Source of the DNA: a virus | DNA: 50,184 nucleotides | Virus record (IMG/VR): IMGVR_UViG_3300031658_000012 | Location: 1-50,184 of that record | Direction: 5' to 3' (one strand) | In this document: in pieces, positions 24,394-34,691 of the stretch | Numbering within the stretch: position 1 is the stretch's first letter | Layout of the letters: each line of letters begins with the position of its first letter | Translations under genes and position numbers: made by a program | The notes under the pieces: model-generated | Told to the model about the DNA's origin: nothing | Databases searched by the model: none | What the model saw: only the letters and a program-made list of their open reading frames with translations

Positions 24394-26364
24394 ATGGCTT
24401 CCAATCTTGCTTTAAAAGAAGAGATGACCGAGGGCTTGGGCAGCTTTGCCTTGGGTGAAGCGGACGCCGAGTCGTACCTTGCGGAAGGGGTAGACTCTGG
24501 GGGGATCGCGGACCTCGGGGCTATTCGGGAGCGCATGGCGAAGGCGGGTCGTTTTGACGACGACCATGTCGGTCATTTGGCTACAGGTGAGCTTGTTGTT
24601 CCCGCGCCTCTTCTTGAGAAGCTGCCGGAGCTTCGGGAGTCCATCCTCGGCCACCTTCGGGAGATGGGTGTAGAAGACCCGGAACGCTATATTGTCGGCA
24701 ACAAGCTTAACTCCGTCAACCCTGAAACGGGAATGGTGGAGTTCGGGTTCTTCAGTAGTGTTGGCAAGGCCTTTAAGAGCATTGGTAAGGTTCTCAAAAA
24801 AGTTGCGCCCCTGATAATTACTGCGGCAGTTGCCGCGATTCCCGGGGTTGGTCCTATTGCCGCCGGAATGATTGGTAGCGGCCTCGGTACACTGGTGCAG
24901 GGCGGTAGTTTTAAAGACGCGATTATCTCTGCTGGAATAGGGGGAATTACCGCGGGTATTGCCCCGTCTGTCGGGGACATAGGCGCTCAAGCGCTTGGTG
25001 GCATGGCCCAGTCCGCCGTTGCGGGTGGAGACATGAAAGACATTCTAACCGGCGGGGCTATAGGTGCCGCTGGCGCGGGTCTTGGTAAATTTGCTAAGGC
25101 TAATTTTGCGGGGCCAGATGGGCTTCTTGGTTATGATCTCGGAATCGATCAGGTCTTTAAGGCAGACGGTGTAACGCCAGCCAGTACTTTTGACCTTATA
25201 AGTGCAGATTTGGGCAAAACCGGTAATTTTGCGTCGAGCATCGTAGGCGGGAACGTTAGTGAGGCGTTCAAAGCTTCGGGGACAAAGTTTAACGAGGAGT
25301 TTGGCAACGTATTTGGTACGTCGCCAGCAGCAACAACTGCCGCGGTGACCCCGACATCCAACGCTCCCCTTACAATGGGGAAAGGCCCCGGTGCGGGACA
25401 ATACCTGCAAAATAGGTTTAGGACTGGCACTGCGCTGGGCTCTGACTTTGAAGGCATTGACTTTGGCGGTACTTCCGGCCCGGCTCCCACGACCTACGAA
25501 TTTACAGACGCGGACTTTGGGGGCACCGGAGCCCCGGCTCCCACGACCTACGAATTTACAGACGCGGACTTTGGGGGCACCGGAGCCCCGGCTCCCGAGT
25601 CCAGCACATGGGCGGGGCGGCGCATGGAAGCGAACTTCCCAGAGACAACGAAAGCATACAGGACGGACCCCGCGGGAGCCGCGTACGACCAGTTCCTTGG
25701 CGGCAAGGAACGGCTCACAGTGCCCCAAAAAGCTGCTATTGAAGCAGCGGCAAGAGCCGAATTTCTCGCTCAAGATGGGGTTGACGCGACAAACCCTGCT
25801 TATATCAAAGAGAGTATAGCCCGCGGAAAAGCAGCCGTCGCAGCCAAAGACCCCGGGTTCTTTGCAAGAAACCCATATGCGTTAACCGTCCCCGCCGTAG
25901 GTGCCCTTGCCTTCTCCGACACGCTTTTCGGAGAAGAGATACCCGGCGAAGGCGACCCCAACGTCCTGCCGGGAGACTTCTCTCCCGGAGGACCCTCACA
26001 GGAGGCTATTGCAGCAAACCGGTTGGCCTCGATCTCCGGCAACCCCGACGCGTTGAAGCCCCTTACGTTTGCCAACAGGCAAACACGCGTCAACCCTGCA
26101 ATTAATGAAGACCTCCGCCGACGGTTCCCGGAAATGTTCGCCGAGGCAGGCGGAGAGGTGTTTCCGCGCCGCACTGGTGGTATAATGCCTGACGAGGGAG
26201 TACCGGGGAAAGACAGTGTCCGAGCCCTTGTTATGCCGGGCGAGTTTATCCTTACGACAAACGCGGTCCGCGGAGCGAGCCCCGACGGAAGCCTTGAGGG
26301 AGGCATAAACAACATGTATTCGGTTATGCGAAACCTTGAGACTCGCGGAAGAAGGATGGCCTAA
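24394..26364 (+). CDS. Internal virion (ejection-type) protein 1
   Basis: 656 residues. A disordered start (LALKEEMTEGLGSFALGEAD) precedes DDHVGHLATGELVVPAPLLE, then a long Gly/Ala-rich hydrophobic region at about residues 125-245 (LIITAAVAAIPGVGPIAAGM) able to insert in membranes. A tandem 18-residue repeat lies near residues 362-400. The C-terminus has AEAGGEVFPRRTGGIMPDEG and LVMPGEFILTTNAVRGAS, motifs recurrent in marine phage virion proteins. It is the first of four large genes in a row. An ejection or channel role is inferred from the hydrophobic region and position. Confidence 0.68.
   Translation: MASNLALKEEMTEGLGSFALGEADAESYLAEGVDSGGIADLGAIRERMAKAGRFDDDHVGHLATGELVVPAPLLEKLPELRESILGHLREMGVEDPERYIVGNKLNSVNPETGMVEFGFFSSVGKAFKSIGKVLKKVAPLIITAAVAAIPGVGPIAAGMIGSGLGTLVQGGSFKDAIISAGIGGITAGIAPSVGDIGAQALGGMAQSAVAGGDMKDILTGGAIGAAGAGLGKFAKANFAGPDGLLGYDLGIDQVFKADGVTPASTFDLISADLGKTGNFASSIVGGNVSEAFKASGTKFNEEFGNVFGTSPAATTAAVTPTSNAPLTMGKGPGAGQYLQNRFRTGTALGSDFEGIDFGGTSGPAPTTYEFTDADFGGTGAPAPTTYEFTDADFGGTGAPAPESSTWAGRRMEANFPETTKAYRTDPAGAAYDQFLGGKERLTVPQKAAIEAAARAEFLAQDGVDATNPAYIKESIARGKAAVAAKDPGFFARNPYALTVPAVGALAFSDTLFGEEIPGEGDPNVLPGDFSPGGPSQEAIAANRLASISGNPDALKPLTFANRQTRVNPAINEDLRRRFPEMFAEAGGEVFPRRTGGIMPDEGVPGKDSVRALVMPGEFILTTNAVRGASPDGSLEGGINNMYSVMRNLETRGRRMA
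25477..25596 (+). repeat. 54-bp tandem repeat inside virion protein gene
   Basis: Two near-identical 54-base units (25477-25530 and 25531-25584) and the first bases of a third encode the 18-residue unit APAPTTYEFTDADFGGTG. The near-identity of the copies suggests a recent duplication. Confidence 0.9.
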
Positions 26365-27365
26365 TGGCTGAACCCACAATCACAGAACAGGTTGTCCGCG
26401 AAGCCCCGGACATTGAAGCCATTAAAATTGCGCTCCTCCGGGACGCGCAAGAACTTTCGGCTACACCGGTTGACCTTGCTGACTATCAGGTCGCAGGACT
26501 TACGGACCTTCAGAGGGTAGCGCAGGGCCGGGGCGAAGCAGGTATTGGAGGTTTTGAACCTTACATAGCGGCAGGCTCCCAGCTAATGGGTCAGGCAGCT
26601 ACACCTGTTCAGGGCGCGCTTCAAGCTGCGACCCCGTCCATAACCGGTGGCATTGGCAGCGGTCAGGCCCTGATGGGCCAAGGCGCGCAAGGCTTTACCG
26701 CTGAACAGCTTGCGGGTTACATGAACCCGTTCCAGCAAGCTGTATCAGACGAGATTAACCGTTCTTATGACATATCTTTAAATAACGCCGCCGGTCAGGC
26801 TGTCGGTCAGGGCGCTTTTGGAGGATCACGGGGCGAGGTTGCCCTACAGGAAATTAACCGCAATCGCGCCACGGCTCTTGCACAGGCGCAGGCGGCTAAC
26901 TTTGGTCAAGCTTCCCAGCAGGCCGCGGCAGAGCGCCAGCGCCAGATAGCTGCGGGCCAAGGCATAGGTACACTTGGTATACAGGGTGGTCAGACGCTTG
27001 GTCAGCTTGGTATCGCGCAGGGCGAGGCTCTCAGTAACCTCGGTATCCGTCAGGCTGCTCTTGGCGAAACGCAGCAGAAACTTAATCAGGCTGATACGCA
27101 GTTTGGCTTTGATCTTGGCGAGCGTGACCGTATGCTGAACCAGATGACTATCGACGCAGAACGCCGCAGTCAGATTGAAGAAGCTTACGAACCGTACCAG
27201 CGTCTTGGCTTCTTGAGTGATATATACAAAGGTGCGCCCTCTACGCAGATGAGCCTGACGGGTGCTTCTACCCCTACGGCGTCACCCTTCCAGCAGATTG
27301 TCGGTAGTGTTGGCGCTATCGGCTCTACCGCGGCAGCGGCAAATAAAGCAGGATTATTCGGATGA
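26364..27365 (+). CDS. Internal virion protein 2, Gln/Ala-rich
   Basis: 333 residues, helical and very rich in Gln, Ala and Gly (AQAANFGQASQQAAAERQRQ). A conserved-looking core reads YMNPFQQAVSDEINRSYDIS followed by GAFGGSRGEVALQEINRNRA. The C-terminus is PFQQIVGSVGAIGSTAAAAN. Its start overlaps the upstream stop (TAATG) and its stop overlaps the next ATG. YMNPFQQ and FGGSRG-type motifs are typical of internal proteins of marine short-tailed phages. Exact role unknown. Confidence 0.7.
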   Translation: MAEPTITEQVVREAPDIEAIKIALLRDAQELSATPVDLADYQVAGLTDLQRVAQGRGEAGIGGFEPYIAAGSQLMGQAATPVQGALQAATPSITGGIGSGQALMGQGAQGFTAEQLAGYMNPFQQAVSDEINRSYDISLNNAAGQAVGQGAFGGSRGEVALQEINRNRATALAQAQAANFGQASQQAAAERQRQIAAGQGIGTLGIQGGQTLGQLGIAQGEALSNLGIRQAALGETQQKLNQADTQFGFDLGERDRMLNQMTIDAERRSQIEEAYEPYQRLGFLSDIYKGAPSTQMSLTGASTPTASPFQQIVGSVGAIGSTAAAANKAGLFG

Positions 27366-30300
27366 TGAACAGAGACCTTATGGCCCGGCAGATGTTTGAG
27401 GACGGCGGTACTGTTAACGAAGAGGTGTCGGGCGAAGCCAGAGTAAGCAGCCTACCCTACGAAGACAGAACAGCTATAGGGCAGTTTTTGGAAAAATATG
27501 GTCCCCTCTCTAACCTGATGAGGATGACCGGAACACGTTATCCGGACCCTGTTTCTGAAGAATACGACTTGCTGACCCGGTACGGAAATCCAAAAGCAAT
27601 GGTTTATGGCGGCGGAACAGCCGCCACAACCGGGCCAATTCCGCCCGTGTCCGTCAATTCTGTTTTGGGCCGAGCATTGGCTGCCGAGGGTGCCGCAAGT
27701 GCAGACGTGAGCCCGGGATACGGTGGCCCGCCTCCCGCAGCGGCTGCCGACACGGGTGCGCCTCCGGCCTCAGAAACCTCTCGTAGTCTCCAGCGGTTGC
27801 AGGAAATGAATAGAGACGCCACCAGAAATGTTATCGAAGCCTTGCGAAATGCCGCAAGCGGCGGCACTACGTCCATCAGGAAATTTATGATGGAAAATCC
27901 CGATGCGATTGACTCCGCCGTGGGCTCCAGTCCGGAGGCGGAAGCCATTATTAGGGAAATTATTGAAGCCGCAAAAGCCGCGGATGGCATCCCGATGGCG
28001 ATGGGCGGCGAGCCGATGGCCGCGGCCATGGATCAGATGGGCGCTGACCCGATGGCTGGAATGATGGGTGGCGAGCCGATGGCTGGAATGATGGGTGGCG
28101 ATCCGATGGCCGCGATGGGCGCTCCGCCGCCCGCGGACCTTGGACCGGCTACCACGGAAGGCATTGCGTCACAGATTGATCCGCAGATTGCTCAGATTAT
28201 TCAGGGTGCGGCGCAGAACTTTGGTGATCCGGAGACTGCGGAAAACGCTGAACAGATGATGAATATGGTCCGCGGAGATCAGGCCACGGTAGAAGAGCGC
28301 CGTATGGAGCTTGGCGAGATGGTTGGCCCGGAAGACGCAGCGCAGACCCCGGAATCGGTTCTGACGCTTGTGCAGCCGGTTCTAATGATGGCTTCGATGG
28401 ACACGGACACGGGCGGAATTGGCCCGATGGCGCAGGAAGCTATGAACGTCCCTGTCACGGGTGAAATGGCTGGTGGCATTATGTCTATGGCGGGCGGTCC
28501 GCCCGAACCGGAAGGGGGAGTGCCCCCCGTAAATTTTAACCAAGGCGGGGTAGTCCTCCGCTTTGATAACGGGGGCGGTGTCTCGGAGGAAGACTTTTTC
28601 CTTCCAACCCCCGAGCAGCTTTCCCGAGAGCGGGCCGGAGACCTCGCTATGGGAGAAAATATTATGTCTGGGGTACGCCTGCCCGTCGCTCCCCCGCTTA
28701 CACGCCAGAATGTCCAAACCCCCGCGGCGGCTGCGGCACCGCCCGTGGTTTCGTCTTCGCAATCAACGAAGCGTTCGACTAGCGGAGCAGGACGACCGGC
28801 TGCCGGTATAATGACGCCAACTTCTCTTGGGGCGGAACTTACCGCCCGTCAAGCTATATACGACCGGCTGCTTGGGAAGTCAGAGGCTGCGACAAAAACA
28901 GAGCTTCAGGTAGACGCTTTAAACCGTGCGGCCAAGGCTTTTGCTAATTTCGCGCAACCCACCGCTCCGGGGCAGTCCGTTTTCTCAAAGTTTGCAAAGG
29001 ACTTGGCCGACGCGGACATCCCCGGCGGTCAGGCAAAAATACTCGCGGCTAACAGGCAAGGTAAAGACGCTCGAAATCTTGCCGCTTTGGCGGCATCTGA
29101 AAACTCGCTGACCGCGGACAGGGATTTCAGGTACACGCTCGCACAAGATTCCGCAAAAGGCGTTCAAAGCCTTCTTGAGCAAACAAACAAGTTTAAGTAC
29201 GACAGTGGAATGTTTAGGAGTAAGGCCGCGCAAGAGATCGAGATGGAGGAATTTAAAAGCAACCTACTGATGGCGAGAGAAGAACTAAAGGACAAGCGCG
29301 GCCTATATTCGAAGACGCAATTAAAAGCTATGCAAGCGGATATTGACACCAGCCTCAAAAGACTTGATTCGGATTTGGCTTCGGGCCGCGATGCCGCGAA
29401 GGCGGAACGGCTGCTTGAGCAATTAAATTTAAAGTCTGTTTATGACTTGGGCCTCCAAGACGAAAAGTTTATTCAGGAAGACAAAACGCAAACGAACAAG
29501 TTTAATCAGGAAAACAAAAAACAGCTTGTAAGATATGACCGGGAAGAAAAAATCCAGATTGCGCGGGAGCAACACGCTCTCGCCATTCAAGATAACCAGT
29601 TAGCTGCTGACGAAATTGAAAGAGACCTCAAAACGGCGAACGAGCAGGATAAGCTCGTTCTTGACAAAAGAAGAGTTGATCTCCTAGAGGAGAAAAACGC
29701 TATTCAGGCAAGCGCGTCGAAACTGGAAGCCGCGTCTAATATGGTGGGCAACCCCAGTAAATATCTCCCTGTTATGCTGGAGCGGACACAAACGATCACC
29801 GCGCCAAACGGGGTAGTCAAGGACTTCACAACTCTTGACCTGTTTACAGCGAACCGGTTAGACCCCAGTTCGGGGCGACTGATAAACTCTTCACTGGTAA
29901 ACATGTACCGGGGGAAAATGACGTGGGACGACGCCACCTCTAGTTACAGACTCACACCTGCGGGCCGTCTCCCCAAAGAAACGGAGCTTAAAATCCTGCT
30001 ACGGCATCAGGCCGCAGGGGACGTTGACCCTTCAGTCTTAGGGGCTATCAAAGCTCGTTTGGTAACTTCCGGCAACGCGGACGCCGCAAACAACATCAAG
30101 ATTCCTACTTACTTAGATTCCCACGCTAAGGGCTTGGGTGTGACGAAGGCCGCGTTGCTTGACAATATTTATGCCGCTACGGCTACGGGCGGTGCGCTTA
30201 AAAACCTTGGCAACAAAGTCTTTGGGACTATTGGTTACACCGTGGCGGAAGGTACGCAGATGGGTAAAGACACGGGACAGATGCTGGAAGGCAGTACCTT

Positions 30301-30607
30301 AATCGCGCTCCTTAACATGCACCCCAGCGGAAAGCCCCCGGTTTTATTCCAAGCGAAAATGGAGAAGTTAGTACCGAAAATAGCCAAGGTCGGGGACGCC
30401 ACGGCCTACGCTTCTAAAGCGGATGCACTTGTTGGCATTTTAAGAGCAAATATGGAGAAGGCAAAAGCAACGATTTTGCTTCCTTCAACGGTCCGCGCAA
30501 CCAAACAGAAGCTACAAGCGGGTATTTATGCAGCCCAAGAGTCCATCAAAGACTGGTCCTCTATCAGCAAGTACGTAAAAACAAAACAGAACGTCGAGAG
30601 CGAGTAA
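27362..30607 (+). CDS. Internal virion protein 3, large
   Basis: 1081 residues. It starts MMNRDLMARQMFEDGGTVNE, a start I associate with marine phage virion proteins. Residues 215-260 hold Met-rich repeats (EPMAGMMGG). FNQGGVVLRFDNGGGV follows near residue 394. The middle (about residues 620-810) is a long charged coiled coil, and the C-terminal 270 residues are a mixed domain containing HPSGKPPVLFQAKMEKLVPK. It overlaps its upstream neighbour and is followed four bases after its stop by the next large gene. A structural ejection protein is the best guess. Confidence 0.68.
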   Translation: MMNRDLMARQMFEDGGTVNEEVSGEARVSSLPYEDRTAIGQFLEKYGPLSNLMRMTGTRYPDPVSEEYDLLTRYGNPKAMVYGGGTAATTGPIPPVSVNSVLGRALAAEGAASADVSPGYGGPPPAAAADTGAPPASETSRSLQRLQEMNRDATRNVIEALRNAASGGTTSIRKFMMENPDAIDSAVGSSPEAEAIIREIIEAAKAADGIPMAMGGEPMAAAMDQMGADPMAGMMGGEPMAGMMGGDPMAAMGAPPPADLGPATTEGIASQIDPQIAQIIQGAAQNFGDPETAENAEQMMNMVRGDQATVEERRMELGEMVGPEDAAQTPESVLTLVQPVLMMASMDTDTGGIGPMAQEAMNVPVTGEMAGGIMSMAGGPPEPEGGVPPVNFNQGGVVLRFDNGGGVSEEDFFLPTPEQLSRERAGDLAMGENIMSGVRLPVAPPLTRQNVQTPAAAAAPPVVSSSQSTKRSTSGAGRPAAGIMTPTSLGAELTARQAIYDRLLGKSEAATKTELQVDALNRAAKAFANFAQPTAPGQSVFSKFAKDLADADIPGGQAKILAANRQGKDARNLAALAASENSLTADRDFRYTLAQDSAKGVQSLLEQTNKFKYDSGMFRSKAAQEIEMEEFKSNLLMAREELKDKRGLYSKTQLKAMQADIDTSLKRLDSDLASGRDAAKAERLLEQLNLKSVYDLGLQDEKFIQEDKTQTNKFNQENKKQLVRYDREEKIQIAREQHALAIQDNQLAADEIERDLKTANEQDKLVLDKRRVDLLEEKNAIQASASKLEAASNMVGNPSKYLPVMLERTQTITAPNGVVKDFTTLDLFTANRLDPSSGRLINSSLVNMYRGKMTWDDATSSYRLTPAGRLPKETELKILLRHQAAGDVDPSVLGAIKARLVTSGNADAANNIKIPTYLDSHAKGLGVTKAALLDNIYAATATGGALKNLGNKVFGTIGYTVAEGTQMGKDTGQMLEGSTLIALLNMHPSGKPPVLFQAKMEKLVPKIAKVGDATAYASKADALVGILRANMEKAKATILLPSTVRATKQKLQAGIYAAQESIKDWSSISKYVKTKQNVESE
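28046..28108 (+). repeat. 27-bp tandem repeat encoding DPMAGMMGG units
   Basis: Units at 28046-28072 and 28073-28099 differ by one base in the first codon, and a partial third follows. They encode a nine-residue Met- and Gly-rich unit. Length changes by slippage or recombination are likely. Confidence 0.8.
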
Positions 30608-30611
30608 GGGC

Positions 30612-33600
30612 ATGGTTGACGTAAACGAGTGGTTACAGAAAAACAACGCAGTAGCGGCACCCGAGGGTCAGTCCTCCGCTCCCGCATCTTCTGACGACGC
30701 CGGAAATGTTTTCTCAGAAGACGGAGCGCTTATTGTCCGCGTTGGGCGTGGGCCGGAAGAGCAGGACGTACCGCTATCCGACGCCGCGGTCGATCTTATG
30801 GACCCCGGGTTTGTCGGGTTAGATGCCGCGGGCATGGAGCCCGATCCCCCGCCGTTACCGGCTTTGGAGCCTTATGTTTTTGCGGAAGGTGAAATTGAAA
30901 ACACCTTCCGGGAGTTTAAAAGTTCCGCGCCGGTTGTCTTGGCCGCTCAACTTGCCACTGAGATGGGCAACAGGGCTGGAGGGGATGTAATATCTTATGA
31001 AGGTCTAAGGGACGGAACGGCCCCGTACTTTGACAGGAACTCAGAAACGCGTGATTTGTCGCCCGAAGAGCGCCGGATGTCCGACCGAGAGATACTCAAC
31101 AGGTTTTCTAACGCGAAAGACCGTAGTTTTTTGCAGTCGTTGGCCGACCAGTTTCCCGGGGCCGTGGGCACTATAGGCGGCGCGTATTCCGGAGGTAAGA
31201 CCGGTGCGAAGGCAGCGCGGTTTGTACCTCCGATTCCCTACGTAGGACCGGTAGCACGAATTGTCCTCCCTATTGCAGGAACATTGGGGGGCGCTTATTA
31301 CGGGAAAGAGGCCGTTGAAGAACTGGAAGAAGAGCTTTTTGGGGCGAAGGACCCTGTAAACCCTTTCGACCGCAGAAAACAGAAGATGGCCGAAACCGCT
31401 ATGGCGGCAGTGGAGGGGGCCGGGATGGTTCGCACCATAGGGAAAAAGGGCATTAACCTAACCTCCGCCGCTATCGTAGATAGGGCTAAGGAACTGTCCG
31501 AGCAGGTTGGGCCAAACCTCCGTAGAAGAGGCGACGAGACGGTCGCTGCTTTTGAAAATCTGGTTGGGAGTGTGGGTAAACGAGCCGCGGAAAAGCCTGT
31601 TTCTTTTGCCGCAGGCGAAGGGGCGATGGCAACCGCAGCCACTCTTGCAAGAGGTGTTCAAGAAAATGTCGCCACCGGTTCGACCGCGGGGCAACTAGCG
31701 GCGGAGGCGGGTGTTCCAATATTAGGGGCCCTGAGTATTCAAGGGCTTGCTGGACGCTTTGCTTTGGGCGCGCTTGGGGACCTTAACCAGTACCGAAAAA
31801 GCCTTGCACAGGTGTCCGCAGAAGACGCCGGACGTGAGAAACCCAACCTGCGCGACAGCGTCACCGGTATACTGGGGGCTGTCCGAGAGCGTCGAGACAT
31901 GCAAGCGGGCAAATTCCTGATGGAAGCATTGAAATCCCGAGATATAAAACCAGAAGACCTTGACACGCTTATAAAAGAACTCGGGGAAGGGACCAAAGTA
32001 CCTTTGTTTGACCCCCGTTTCAAGGGACTCGGCGACGTCCGGCGGATGCTGGAAGCTCTTGGAAAAGATTTTACAGAAGAGGGTGAGGGAGCCAAAGACG
32101 CTATAAAAGTCGGTCTTTTGGAAATGATGCGGCTTTCGTTTGCGGACGGCACGGAGGAGGGCTACCTGTTCGGGTCCTCCCTTGCAAAAATGATCGCCGA
32201 GGCTGATATTTCGAAAGGTGTGGTTGACGGGGTCAACCGGGTCACTTCCGCATATAAACAGGTTAAGGGTTCGGGAGGTAATTCCGAAGAGTTGGCTACG
32301 GCTCTTATTAATAACGCCTTGAAACCTTATCTTGAAGCCACAAGATTAACAGCGAAAAAGCTTTACGACCGCGTCCCCGAACACAATATCTTGTTTGATT
32401 TAGACAGCCCCCCGGTTTTGGTTGGTGCTTTGGAGAGGGTACGGTATCCCGTGGGGGACGCCGCAGAAGGTATTGACCCTCTGTTGAAAAGAGTTGCCGC
32501 TAATATTCGTAGAAGAGAGGACGAACTTAGCAACATGACGCCCGTGAACCCGTCACAGGGGGATTACGGGGACATGGGGGAAATGTCGTTTGAGGAACTA
32601 AACGGCTTGCAGTCTCAACTGGGGGACCTTGCCCGGAGCCCAACGACCCCGCCGGGAGAACGTCGATTGGCTCGTGAGTTAAAACAAGAACTTAAAGATC
32701 AGATGAATGACTTGTCGGCTAGGCGAGACATTTCAGATGAGAAATCTGCCGAGATCGTATCGGCGTTGTCTGTGGCTAGTTCATACGTCGCCGCGAGGTC
32801 TAAGATTTTTCGGGGCGGTGTTTGGAAAGACATGGTTAAAAAGACGGACGTTGGGGACGAGGATTGGGAGACGGCGTTAATTGATGCCCTTGCATCAAAC
32901 TCCTCTAAAGGTGGCCCAAAAATTAAACTTCTCCAGCAGGCGGCGCGTTTTGCAGAAGACCCGATAAACACGCCCGCCCCCAACGCCCCAGACCTGCAAA
33001 AATTTGAAACAGAAATTACCGCGGACCTTGTATATCCAGAATATCCCCCTCCAAGCACCTCCGCGGCGTTTGGTGACGCGCTGGACGCTGCTATTGCTTC
33101 GTCTAAAGGTGTCGGGAGCGGCGATCCGCGGACCGTGGTTCTCCCTGATGGTCAAGAGATGGAGATGCCCACCTCAACCACGGATGCCGCTAAGTTGTTA
33201 CGTCTTTTGGCGACACCAAAGGGTCAACCGGTTGACCCCGCAAATCCGCGCCCCCTTGATCTTGTCCCGGAGCTAAAGCGCGGACTTGAAGAAATTGCAG
33301 AAGCGGAAGCAGCGCTTAATCAAAGAAGCCCTGATTCCAAAATGTTTAATTTAAACCTTCAAGGTATTCTCCAGCGCAGTGAAGGCGAGTTGAAAAGGGC
33401 AGAAGATCAAAACCTGTGGTGGATGTTGTCCGGAGAAGAAGTTGGGGACGGCTTCATAAACATTGTCAGTAAAGGTCTTGAAGGTGGTAAGACCCGAGAC
33501 TTGAAGTCAGTTTACGACAGTCTTCTGACGCCTATCCGGCGCATTCAGGAGAAGGCTGCACAAGACCCGGTAGGTCTTGTTCAAGGGTTAAAAGAATCGG

Positions 33601-34691
33601 GTAATTTCCCGCGCCTGTTTGACGACATCACCCAAGAATTGGGCGACGACCTGTCCCCCGAGCAAGCGGCACAGGCGGCAGAAAGGTTAGTCGAGGCCGC
33701 ACGAGGAGGTCTAAAGGCGATGATGTTTGACCTTTTGAAAAACAAATCGCTCCCCGCAAACGCAGGGGGTAGCCAGCAAGTAGACTGGGCGAAGTTTTCG
33801 CAGCTTTTAAACGATTCGCCGACGCGTGGTTCACAAAAACTTACGAAGATGCCTTCGATTGCCGACTGGATGGTCCGCAATCGGTTAGCTTCTCCTGAAG
33901 AAATGAAAACCCTCAAAGTAAGCTTGAAAGCACTTTCCGACCTAGAAGCGGAAGTTTTAGGGAAAGACGTGGCAGAAAAGCTTCTTGGCAAGGACCGCTT
34001 AAAGAGCGCCATGGCGGGTATTTTTGGAGCCGCGATAGGGTCCAAGATGTCTACTCTTATGTCAAAAATCCCGGGTATGGGTAACACAGGCTCTATTCAA
34101 GTTCCCGGAATTGTCGCGAACGTTTCTAGGGGAGTGTTAATTGATGCTAAGGCCGCGGCGCTCCAAGACCGCCTGTTTAGCCTGTTGCAGAACCCGCGGG
34201 ACGCTGCTCGCATTCTTCAGGGTCTTCGGGCCGAGGCTTCAGGTAAGGGTGCGGGTGACGCCACACTCAACTATTTCAAAGATAAGTTTGGCGATATTCT
34301 TATCACGCCTCCACGTCGCGCCGCGGCCTACAGTATGTCACCGGGTTCTGAAGAAACAGAGATGGACCCCGCGAGGCCTGTCCTTCCTCCGGTTCCGCGA
34401 AGCGTAGAAGAGGAAAACCCTGCACTCGTAAAGCCGCAGGCCTCCCTCTACGGCCAGCGGTTCTCGCGCAAGGCAAACCAACCGGTGGCGCAGGTGGCGC
34501 AGGTGGCGCAGGCCCCGCAGCCAGAACCGTTCTTGGCGAAGATCGCTCAAGCGGCACAACCCGCACAAGCCCCGGCCAACGCTCCGCGGCCCGCGGGCCA
34601 GTCAAACCCGGAAATGCGCCAGCGCATGGCCGCCGCCTTCCCTGAAGACAGGGATTTGATGAGCGGTGGAATTGCTTCTATGATGGGCTGA
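30612..34691 (+). CDS. Internal virion protein 4, very large
   Basis: 1359 residues, the largest protein here. Residues 185-240 include a Gly-rich hydrophobic stretch (AVGTIGGAYSGGKTGAKAAR, VARIVLPIAGTLGGAYYG) suitable for membrane insertion. The remainder is mainly charged helix, with several Glu/Lys-rich segments. The C-terminus is Pro/Ala/Gln-rich and ends FPEDRDLMSGGIASMMG. The size and helical build fit the largest ejection protein of short-tailed phages (T7 gp16 class). I see no lysozyme or transglycosylase motif. Its stop overlaps the acyltransferase start. Confidence 0.7.
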   Translation: MVDVNEWLQKNNAVAAPEGQSSAPASSDDAGNVFSEDGALIVRVGRGPEEQDVPLSDAAVDLMDPGFVGLDAAGMEPDPPPLPALEPYVFAEGEIENTFREFKSSAPVVLAAQLATEMGNRAGGDVISYEGLRDGTAPYFDRNSETRDLSPEERRMSDREILNRFSNAKDRSFLQSLADQFPGAVGTIGGAYSGGKTGAKAARFVPPIPYVGPVARIVLPIAGTLGGAYYGKEAVEELEEELFGAKDPVNPFDRRKQKMAETAMAAVEGAGMVRTIGKKGINLTSAAIVDRAKELSEQVGPNLRRRGDETVAAFENLVGSVGKRAAEKPVSFAAGEGAMATAATLARGVQENVATGSTAGQLAAEAGVPILGALSIQGLAGRFALGALGDLNQYRKSLAQVSAEDAGREKPNLRDSVTGILGAVRERRDMQAGKFLMEALKSRDIKPEDLDTLIKELGEGTKVPLFDPRFKGLGDVRRMLEALGKDFTEEGEGAKDAIKVGLLEMMRLSFADGTEEGYLFGSSLAKMIAEADISKGVVDGVNRVTSAYKQVKGSGGNSEELATALINNALKPYLEATRLTAKKLYDRVPEHNILFDLDSPPVLVGALERVRYPVGDAAEGIDPLLKRVAANIRRREDELSNMTPVNPSQGDYGDMGEMSFEELNGLQSQLGDLARSPTTPPGERRLARELKQELKDQMNDLSARRDISDEKSAEIVSALSVASSYVAARSKIFRGGVWKDMVKKTDVGDEDWETALIDALASNSSKGGPKIKLLQQAARFAEDPINTPAPNAPDLQKFETEITADLVYPEYPPPSTSAAFGDALDAAIASSKGVGSGDPRTVVLPDGQEMEMPTSTTDAAKLLRLLATPKGQPVDPANPRPLDLVPELKRGLEEIAEAEAALNQRSPDSKMFNLNLQGILQRSEGELKRAEDQNLWWMLSGEEVGDGFINIVSKGLEGGKTRDLKSVYDSLLTPIRRIQEKAAQDPVGLVQGLKESGNFPRLFDDITQELGDDLSPEQAAQAAERLVEAARGGLKAMMFDLLKNKSLPANAGGSQQVDWAKFSQLLNDSPTRGSQKLTKMPSIADWMVRNRLASPEEMKTLKVSLKALSDLEAEVLGKDVAEKLLGKDRLKSAMAGIFGAAIGSKMSTLMSKIPGMGNTGSIQVPGIVANVSRGVLIDAKAAALQDRLFSLLQNPRDAARILQGLRAEASGKGAGDATLNYFKDKFGDILITPPRRAAAYSMSPGSEETEMDPARPVLPPVPRSVEEENPALVKPQASLYGQRFSRKANQPVAQVAQVAQAPQPEPFLAKIAQAAQPAQAPANAPRPAGQSNPEMRQRMAAAFPEDRDLMSGGIASMMG

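Noticed and set aside
25045-25773. Long open frame on the minus strand (about 240 codons)
   Set aside because: It mirrors the repeats and biased codons of the internal virion gene on the plus strand and has no recognisable domain or ribosome binding site.
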